DNA of 64,000 nucleotides from Panopea generosa (taxonomy: Eukaryota; Mollusca; Bivalvia; Adapedonta; Hiatellidae). Under the pieces are notes generated by a model. It was not told the DNA's origin and searched no databases. It saw only the letters and a program-made list of their open reading frames with translations. The translations under genes and the position numbers were made by a program. The stretch is taken from assembly GCA_029582155.1 (NCBI GenBank), contig CM055909.1:46750412-46814411 (forward strand), written 5' to 3'. Shown here piece after piece: positions 55,752 through 64,000 of this stretch (position 1 is the stretch's first letter; every line of letters begins with the position of its first letter).

Positions 55752-56291
55752 GGTGGTCAATACATGTAACAATATTTAAATTAGCATTTAATAGTTTTTG
55801 TATAAGTGGCACTCATCAAAATGTTTACATACAAAACCAAAAGCTTAACACGAAATGACATGTTCGGAAGCGAAAACATTGCTGTATACATATTATATAG
55901 CTGTTTAAATCAAAAGCCACAGTCATAGAAGAAGAATATATATTTCCCAAGCGAGCTGAAACTTGATTCAATATTGGTCACATTCAATGGATAAACATAA
56001 TATATATGGCACAGGTATTAGACTCAATCGGAACAAAAGTTATAAAAGAAGAAAATGTATGTATATATGGAATTGATGGGACGTAAATGTTCAATAAAAT
56101 AGTTTAATTATTATGATTTACTTTTTCTTTATCATCCAAAAAAGGGCAATTCATGTGCATTTTTCTGTTTTGAGCTCTTGCATAGTGGTACACCTGGCTC
56201 CAGTTCCTCCAACATTGTTAATTCTTTCTTTATTCTCTCTTTTTTTTTTTTGACCTTTCATTTCGAATTAATTATACAAATTCATGACAAT
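55752..56291. other. Unannotated A+T-rich DNA
   Basis: No gene or repeat recognised between the microsatellite and the left end of the large inverted-repeat element. Confidence 0.35.
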
Positions 56292-57479
56292 TACACAGGT
56301 ACAAATGCCACGCATGTTAAATATATGTTAACATACGTGCCAAAACATATGTTTACATATATATAGTACCGCACGTGTTTAACATACGTTTCTCGCCATA
56401 CGTTTAATGTATGTTAAACATACGGTCAGTTATTCATAGGAATAGTACCATGCATGTTAAACATATGTTTAACGTACGTTTAACATACATTACTATACGT
56501 ACTTTATTCATATAAAAAGTACCACGCATGTCAAACATATGTTTCACATGCGTTTAACATATGTTCCAATACGTACATTTTTCATGAAAATAGTACCACG
56601 CACGTTTAACATACGTTTGAGTACATATGTTTTTCTTGGAAACAGTACCATATATTTCAAAAATATTACAAATCTATACAATCTATTTGTACATCTAACT
56701 GATTTATTCATTTATTTTTTACTTCCCTCCATGAATCCTTTTAAAATTAGTTTAAAAGTTAAAAACTATCAAATAAGTCTATTTATCATTGTACTCAATG
56801 GAGCAGACATCATAATTCATTATTTTGTAAACACTGTGTCTTTCATTGCATGCTCCAGACAAAAACTACCATAGATAGCAAAGGTGAAAGATTGAAAGAC
56901 AAATAAAATAATATGACTGACACAAGCTGATCACATAATAACTCAAGAGCTTTTGGCTCATGACAGCAAATAATAATAAACAATGAAATAAATCTAAGCA
57001 CATTTATATCAATCATGATGAGAAAGTAGATTTCTTTCATTGATGGTTCACTTTTACATCCTAGATTCTTAAATCAGCCACAGTAATTGTTGTCTTCCAA
57101 CAGGAGCATCAAAACGTTGTTAGTCTGCATTTTCCTTTTTGTAAATATTTCCTTCTCATAACATATGTAGCAAATAATCTGTAAACTCCATTTAATTTCT
57201 CCATTATCATAACAATATCAGTCGGGACAACAGCACATTTTCCGAAAAAAAGTTCATGTGTATAACTGACATCTAATCAGCATGTAATTTTGAACTTCAG
57301 GTATGACTTTGCCACTTGTTGTTTTCAGGTTTAAGGGATACAACTGTACCATCTATTTCCAGGTTTACTTTTCTTCCAACTGAGCTATATTATTCCATGT
57401 CTCACTTCTCATTAATGTTCCATACCAGTTTGTCACTGGAAAATAAATAATTATGCATGTATACACATTACATATAATA

Positions 57480-58260
57480 TATACAAGAGGCCCATGGGCT
57501 TTAACGGTCACCTGATTATCCAAAAAGCATTTGCATAAGTGTATTCAGTTGTAAGAAATAATGTTTTTTGTCAATTTCTCATAAATATAGATTTAGTAAA
57601 GTAGGCCCCGCCCCCAGAGCCAAATCATGTGACCCAGGGGCATGAAATTCACAAATTTTATAAAGGACTTAAACTAAAATTATTATATGGAAATAAAATG
57701 TATCAATGAACAAGAGGTCCAAGAGGGCCTGAATAGCTCTACTGGCAACAAATGGACAGAAGTATATTTCAGACAAAATGATTTTTGTAAGTTTTGCTTC
57801 AACAAATCTTTTAGGAGACCACCATACAAAGCTACATGTAAAATATTTAAGCCTCAAGCTTTCAGAGAAAATGTATTTCAAAATTTTGCTTAAAATGTGC
57901 CTATATAAGCCTTGTTGTGGGGGCATTTGTGGTCGAATCATGACTTTGTCCAAGATCTTGTGGTTATATAACAGTTAAACTGCTGAGCAAGTTTTGTTAA
58001 GATTCAATGAAAAATGAAGGTGCTATCGTGTCTACAACATTTTCCTTATGAAAAACAGTGACCCCTGTGGCAGCCTCAAATTTGACTCTACCAGACTAAA
58101 CAAATCTTTTAGGGAACATCCATTCAATGCTACATGTAAAATATGTAAGGTCTAGGCCTTAATGAAGCTGCTATCATGTCTAAAAGAAAATGGTTAACAG
58201 ACGACATGAAATCAGGACATAAGCTCTGTTGGCCTTTGACCAGTAGAAACCAGGGTTGTC
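57480..58260. repeat. Bivalve-type dispersed repeats inside the large element
   Basis: CAAGAGGCCCATGGGCTTTA with ACGGTCACCTGAT, then GTAGGCCCCGCCCCCAGAGC and CAAGAGGTCCAAGAGGGCCT with GAATAGCTCTACTGGC. A second, diverged copy of ACAAATCTTTTAGG...CATGTAAAATAT follows at 58090-58150. Frames at 57669-57978 on both strands are readings of these repeats. Confidence 0.7.
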
Positions 58261-59579
58261 AAAAGGTTTCAAAGAATAAGTACTAAATTAAGAAGTAGCA
58301 GTATCCAACTTGTGTGTGCCACTGGCAAGAAACAAGCACCAATGGCGCAAGTGGGGGTAGAGTATGAGAGGGATGGTCCAGGGGGCCTCTGTCGTGGAAA
58401 ATTTTGAAATTTAGATTGCAGGAGATGGCTTTTCAGCCATTCTGAGCTATATTTCAATCTTAAATTATGAATGAGTTTTCACTGTTTTTTTTACCTGAAA
58501 ATGTCAGCAAGGTCTGAAATATAATTTCTGAAATAGGGTATACACAAAACAAGGCGTAATGGTGATTTGAAACATAAATGGGACATCATGTAGTAGATTG
58601 TAATCCCCCCCCCCCCCCCCCCACAATAAACCCCGAGAGCCCAATAAATGACCCTGACAACATGTGACAACAGACAAAGCGTTCCATTTTGAAGTGTCAA
58701 TCCAGCAAAAGGAACACATCTCAGACAATGATTATCTGATTTGACTAGTGAAAGATGTCAGTTTGATATATCACTTAGTTTACTTACAGTCCTAGCTTTG
58801 GTTAACACCATGCAAAAATATTGACTTCTACCAGTTTTTAAGTTGAAGAAATGATTAAAATAAATTAAATACCTAGATCTATAGATCCAGATGATATACC
58901 TCGATGTTTTGAATAAATGGAAATATTTAAATTGCAAATTTATTAATGAATTCAATACTGTATTACATTGATAAAACCAGGAATATTAATCAATACGGTA
59001 ATTTTCCCTACCTTTTTTCAAAGACATTGTCACTGGTGAGGCATACAAGATTTTGGACCATAACAGCTAGATTACCATGTCCATATAGAATTTGGGGGTC
59101 TTTTAAGATCTCTTCCTTTGTAAAACGCCTCCAATTCTAGTGTAAGCTGTTAAAGCTGAAACAACAGATAATTTGTATACTACATGTATTAGCAAATTGT
59201 TCACTTTATATGACTGTTTACAGTTGATGATAACTTATTAAGCATTCAATCTAGAGAATAGTTTATAAACTTTGATACAACATTTTAAGACAGTTTGTTA
59301 GAAAAAATCACTATATTATAAATTCCAAAAAAAAATTAAATAGAGGCTAAATGAATACAGTTAAGCAGTGTTTTATCCAGCTCCAATTTTTGGGGGTCAT
59401 TGATGACTGACTAAAAATCTGGGAGTCATTTTCAAAATCTGGGAGTCATCATTGACTAGTTTTAAACTTAATCAACTTGAATAAATAGAGGTGAAAATGA
59501 CATATTTTACTTCAACAGTTTTACTTCCTATTTCACACAAATTTTAAAATCAAAATTCCAACTGAAATTACCAACTTCA

Positions 59580-59584
<5 letters not shown>
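58261..59584. other. Interior of the large element, no gene
   Basis: A poly-C tract (58606-58622) accounts for the poly-Gly minus-strand frames. The strings GGGGGTCATTGATGACTGAC and CTGGGAGTCAT recur near 59385-59455. No exon recognised. Confidence 0.4.
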
Positions 59585-59610
<26 letters not shown>

Positions 59611-59852
59611 GAATGGGGTTTAACGCCATTTTCAACACATTTCAGGTTATATATGGCATATCCAGTTTTACTGGTGGAGGAAGACCTCAGACTGAGTCAG
59701 ACTGAGTAGAACCACCGTCCTTCCGCAAGTAACTGGAAACTTTCTCACATAAAGTTTTTGGAGCGAGCGGGACTCGAACCTACGACCATAGCGGTGAGAG
59801 GTAAATGATCTTGAGACGGCGCCTTAGACCACTCGGCCACATTAATTTCAAA
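59585..59852 (-). repeat. SINE family 3, complete, tRNA-Leu-like head and poly(A)
   Basis: On the minus strand it begins GTGGCCGAGTGGTCTAAGGC, then a variable-arm-like stretch and GGTCGTAGGTTCGAGTCCCG, the layout of a class II (Leu-type) tRNA. The body is TTTATGTGAGAAAGTTTCCA, CTTGCGGAAGGACGGTGGTT, GAGGTCTTCCTCCACCAG and TATATAACCTGAAATGTG. It ends in GTTAAACCCCATTC and about 28 A (poly-T at 59585-59612 on +). This is the reference copy for those at 45258, 51483 and 53437. Confidence 0.88.
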
Positions 59853-60399
59853 ACAAATGTTTCACTTCTGGCCCAACAAGTTACAACAACTTGAAACTAG
59901 TCTTTTCCTTCCCAACGACAGTTTTTATGATCATGGCCACCGAGTCATCAACTTTTCAAATGTCATGGCTCCAGCTCAGTCATCATTGCCCAAACCATTT
60001 TTGATGAAACACACTAAAATTATTAATTTCAATATTTTATATTTCAGCTGAGCTACATGTTTAGCGTTACTAAGCATTGTACTCCTCGGAAAACAAATCT
60101 TTCATACTCCCATATATATAAGCATTTCTCTTCTGGCTCATACCCATTTTAGAGTAATATTACCTTAAAAAAATATTAAAACATTTTCATAGTAACTTAA
60201 CAAAACTGGGAATACTGTCCTAAAACATGGCCTGGCCGATGTTTAAACTGGTATTTAAATGTTGCACATGGGCGTCTCGATACCTTAAAGAAAACAAAAT
60301 AAAAAGTTTTTCAGATAGAGTATCGTCCCTACAATTTAAACAACTTTTTTTTTTATAAGTTTCACGATCTCCACATTTCATCTTTATATACAAACAACC

Positions 60400-60970
60400 C
60401 AAAACTTGGTATATCCCTTAGTGTTTTATTTACCCCTGCGTCCTGCGTCCTATATGCACAAATCTTGCAGCAGACGCACAATTCTGAAATATGTGCATCT
60501 ACTAGTGCTAGTGCGCGCGCATCATCGGATGAATTTCAAGAGCATCGGGTTACTACTGGACCGCTTTCTAAACAATGATGCGCGCGCATGTAGCATAATC
60601 AATGTCATCAGACGGTCTCTGTTACCGTCGCGAGTTGTAAATATGCAAGCTTTTGCTGACCTTTAATACGTCTTGTGTTATAGTTTCACTGAATCGAAAC
60701 GGTGTTATAAATATGATAAACATTTCAATCAGCGGCGTAGATGCCTTTACGCAACAACGCCTGGGCTTGCATATTTTTTTGAGAATGCATCATATCTCCT
60801 GGAAATGTCATTTGAACACAGGAAATGCATCCTGAATTTTCTGATGGGGAGAGGGGCATGTCCCGCAGACACCTCCCCAACCCTTCTAAATCCCTATGGA
60901 CTTGCACATAATTTTAGGGTCAACTACGCCACTGTCAATAAAGGAGATAGTATTACAGTGTGTTGTGTTA
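60400..60970. other. G+C-richer interior patch of the large element
   Basis: It contains two inverted GATGCGCGCGCAT-type blocks (60511-60527 and 60577-60590) around a GAATTTCAAGAGCATCGGG spacer, forming a palindrome. Several short overlapping frames occur on both strands, none recognisable. It could be a promoter-like fragment. Confidence 0.3.
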
Positions 60971-61369
60971 TTTGAACCAAATCAACAAACACTGTCTGTT
61001 TTAATCACCAAACACTCTGGTTGTTGACAGACTTAGGTGGTTTTTTAAATGCTTTTAACTGTTCTAGTCCATGTTTACTGTTGTTTAATTATCATTTGTG
61101 GATGTTTAAATAGTGCAGAGCTAAAGGTTCACACAGTGCAGTGGTGAAGTATCTTCATTTTCACAATGTTGCATCATTTGAAATTATAATGATTTAGTTA
61201 AAATGTCTCGAAAAATTGGACTCACACTTTCATTTTTTGGACTTGCAGATTTGTAGTCCAGCGAGTCCTAGGACTCGTACATTGGAATTTGTAAATAAAT
61301 CACTGAACCAATTAGAGCATTTATGTAACTTAGTAGAACCATGTGACAGGGGTTTCCCTGAATCAGACC

Positions 61370-62150
61370 ACGTGATCTGCCAAAACAGCTAGCATTGTAA
61401 AACTAACTCTGAAACCAGCATGCGTAATTTGAATTTCTGTATTTTTAAGGTTGCGGCATAGTGGACTCACTGAACAAGTTTGATTGTGTCAAATGCGATT
61501 TAATTGCGGCAAAAACACAAGAAACATACTCTGAAGAAAACACTGCTAGTGGCAGTGTAAAAATAATAACTCTGAAACCCACTTGCCGAAACAAATATGA
61601 GTAGTTTGAATTTCTGTATTTTTAAGGTTGCTTCATAGTGGACACAATGAACAAACTTGATTGCGTCAAATGAGATTCAATTATTTCACAAACACATGAA
61701 ACGCACTCTGGAGAAAACACTGTATATTCTCTATATATATAATGACAATACACCATCTGTTATGGTTTAATATACTTGTTTTATTAAGAAATCATGTAAA
61801 ATTGTATGGAAATGACAATATTTTCAAATTTTATGCCGCAAAAAAAAATCTCCTTCATTTCCATCCAATCTCCCTCATTTTCAAAACCCAATCTACCTCA
61901 TTGCTTTCCAAAAAGGTCCACATATATGTATCAGGCTACCCTGAATCATTCCAACGTGATCCATCAACACTGCTAGCAGTGTAAAAATAAAAACTCTGAA
62001 ACCCACTTGACGAAACAAATCTGTGTAGTTTGTGAATTTCTGTATTTTCCAGGTTACTTCATAGTGGACACAATAAACAAACTTGATTGCATCAAATGAG
62101 ATTCAATTTGCGTCACAAACGCAAGAAATGCGCTCTGGAAAAAACGCTGA
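61370..62150 (+). repeat. Three dispersed/tandem copies of a roughly 180-bp direct repeat
   Basis: Units near 61375-61545, 61550-61725 and 61960-62145 share ACTCTGAAACCCACTTG, GAATTTCTGTATTTT, AGGTTGCTTCATAGTGGACA, AACAAACTTGATTGCGTCAA and GAAACGCACTCTGGA. About 230 bp of other sequence separates units 2 and 3. Confidence 0.8.
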
Positions 62151-63427
62151 TAAAGAATAACAACCTTGACATTGCCTTTAAGTCTAGTAATCGAGGTTAT
62201 AGGCATGACTGTGGTTTAATGAAGTTTCACAACAATCTGTTCAGTGGCTAACTATATTGCGGCTGTCTTAATTAACATTTATTTATTCAATGTTTTATAG
62301 ATATTGAGACAAAATTTAATCAGAAATCTTTTATTTACTTGCTAAATGTCCCATGGTTTCTCAATTCACACCAGATATGTCTTTAAGAAGTGTCCTACCT
62401 TTCCATTATTTACTATATACTTTATAGCTATCCAAACGCTATATCAAGATACGGCCTGTGCCACTGAATGGAAAATTGCCTACAATTGAACATACAAAGT
62501 AACAGTGGGTGGGGTAAGGTTTATGGTTTAAACTGAAAATATTTCCAGCTCCACAAATTACATAGCGTACTGATGAATATCTTTAACTACATTAATATAC
62601 ATTAACATAATACAAACGGCTAAATATCATTAAAAACGGCGAGTATTGTTAAATTTGTCAGATAATAAACTCTATTTATAAAATTTGTTCTCCGCGCGTT
62701 TACAACAAGGGAAGTAACTCTAGCACACAAATCAATTTTCGTCCTAAAGATGTTCACCCACTTTTTTTTAGAGAGAAAAAAATATTGTATTAAAAATATT
62801 GTTGTATTAAAAATAATAGAAAATATATATGAAAACTTTACACATGATTTACATTTAATTTTAAAAATACCTATACATTATTGTACTTACCTTTTTTTCT
62901 TTAAGGTGAGTGACTTCATCATAAAAAATCCCGCAAATGATCTTTGTTCAAATGTTCAGAATTTACAGTTTTACTAATTTTATGACAAACGTATGTTTCA
63001 CATGCGTTTAACATATGTTGATGTTAACGTATGTATTACATATGTTTTTGATTGTCGGACATGTATTTATGATTCTCGTACTTAAATTGGACCCTGCCTC
63101 TGGCTCTGATAGTGATATTTCCAAAAATAGTGAGTGCCATGTGCTGTGGAGCATTATAGCGCAATATTATATATTCATTTTAACGTATGTTAAACATATG
63201 AATTGAATCACGTATGACAAACGTACGTTTTATATGCGTTTAATACATGGATCTGTAAACGTATGTTTAACGTGCGTTTCTGGTTATCATATGTTTCTTT
63301 ACGTATGTTAAACGTATGTTTTGAAACGTATGTTAACCAAAACGCATGTAAAACATACGTTAAACATATGTTTAACATATGTTGGACCAAACATATGTTA
63401 AACATACGTGGCATTTTTACCTGTGTA

Positions 63428-64000
63428 GGTGAACAAGTATATGTCCAGTACCTTTAACAGTCAAAGTTTCATATCACGTACAATAGGTTATAAAAGTACA
63501 ATTGCATTTTGTTAGGATTGCCAGTAAAGTTTGATTTGAAACCTTTTTTTTTCGAAAAAAAAAGAGAGAGAAAATAGTTCCCGTTTTTTAACGGAAGTAT
63601 GTCCTGAATTTGGCGTACATTGTAATGTTTACATTTGATATGATCTAAAGATAGAACAGTGCACTTTTAAATCGCGCACTTTTCATACTGCAGAGTTTAC
63701 ATTCTAAAGGAAATGTTAATTAGATTGTCTCTTAATATAAAGTAAGCAATCAAACAAAACGAGGCGAATGTTGATATAAACTACCATGGCTCAGTTGTTC
63801 AAAGCTTGGTTACCTTAACCCTGGGTTGAGCGAAATTATCAGAATACGATATTTGGAGATTTATAACATTTTATATTATTGTTTTATTAATAATAATGAA
63901 AATATGGCATTTTGTTTCTAAAAAAATGCATTTAAATTGACATAAAATTATCAAATATAGAAAACATTGAAGTTGCAAAATTTCACTTATTAGATGGTTT
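63428..64000. other. Unannotated A+T-rich DNA
   Basis: No gene or repeat recognised after the right end of the large element. Confidence 0.35.

Larger units (their letters stand above)
56294..63425. mobile_element. 7.1-kb TIR element with palindromic subterminal repeats
   Basis: Left end CACAGGTACAAATGCCACGC; reading inward from the right end, CACAGGTAAAAATGCCACGT. TA flanks both (56292-56293 and 63426-63427), consistent with a TA target duplication. Inside each end (56305-56650 and 62985-63415) lie many copies of ACATACGTTTAACATATG-like palindromic units in both orientations. CAC-type termini plus subterminal repeats recall CACTA/EnSpm elements, but their usual 3-bp duplication is not seen. 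The interior holds dispersed repeats, a SINE and direct repeats; no transposase was recognised, so it is probably non-autonomous. Confidence 0.6.

Noticed and set aside
59585-59852. Functional tRNA-Leu gene
   Set aside because: The tRNA-like part continues into a SINE body with poly(A), and three other copies of that body exist in the window.
1-64000. CRISPR array among the tandem repeats
   Set aside because: Repeats are contiguous without unique spacers and the DNA is eukaryotic.

Overview
The window is A+T-rich, intron-like animal DNA crowded with tandem arrays, tRNA-derived SINEs, small DNA transposons and LINE remnants. TTAGGG-type telomeric units, introns with GT-AG borders and dispersed repeats of the GGTCACCTGA / 'CAAGAGGCCCATGGGC' kind that I associate with bivalves suggest a mollusc, probably a bivalve. 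That assignment is inference; nothing here names the species.

One host gene can be read with confidence. It lies on the + strand and spans at least 30414-54597. Seven exons (30414-30564, 38170-38230, 45978-46044, 47630-47712, 49586-49721, 51757-51798, 54406-54597) join in phase. Together they encode the 243-residue C-terminal part of a class B1 (secretin-family) neuropeptide/hormone GPCR, from just before TM3 through TM7 and the cytoplasmic tail to a stop codon. Exons for the ligand-binding ectodomain, TM1 and TM2 were not found; they lie upstream, outside the window or unrecognised within its first 29.8 kb. The ligand class (PDF-, calcitonin/DH31- or PTH-like) cannot be settled by eye.

The most unusual observation concerns the 3' splice sites of this gene. 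At three of the seven exons, the intron-exon junction itself (end of intron plus the first exon bases) has been tandemly amplified upstream of the true exon. Before the TM5 exon a 33-bp unit carrying TTCCAG|GCAAAC is repeated more than ten times in exact register with the true acceptor. The last five extra units are open in the receptor frame, so each decoy acceptor would add multiples of 11 residues. Before the TM6 exon a roughly 103-bp unit carrying TTTCAG|AAAAGCATTAAAGG is repeated about seven times, and the best-preserved decoys run quickly into stops. Before the TM3 exon there are about three degenerate roughly 80-bp copies of CAGTGTAA. A MITE and a SINE were later inserted between the last decoy and the true junction in two of these arrays.

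Layout: 1-30 kb holds tandem arrays (165, 95, 15, 68, 115, 85 and 46 bp units), a Tc1-like transposase fossil, an internally deleted mariner and several SINEs. 30-38 kb is the first readable intron, with a 76-bp array split by a LINE 3' end, a coding-like island of unknown origin and a 27-bp array. 38-54.6 kb is the rest of the GPCR with LINE, SINE and MITE insertions in its introns. 56.3-63.4 kb is a 7.1-kb element with terminal inverted repeats and palindromic subterminal repeats, filled with molluscan-type dispersed repeats and no visible transposase.
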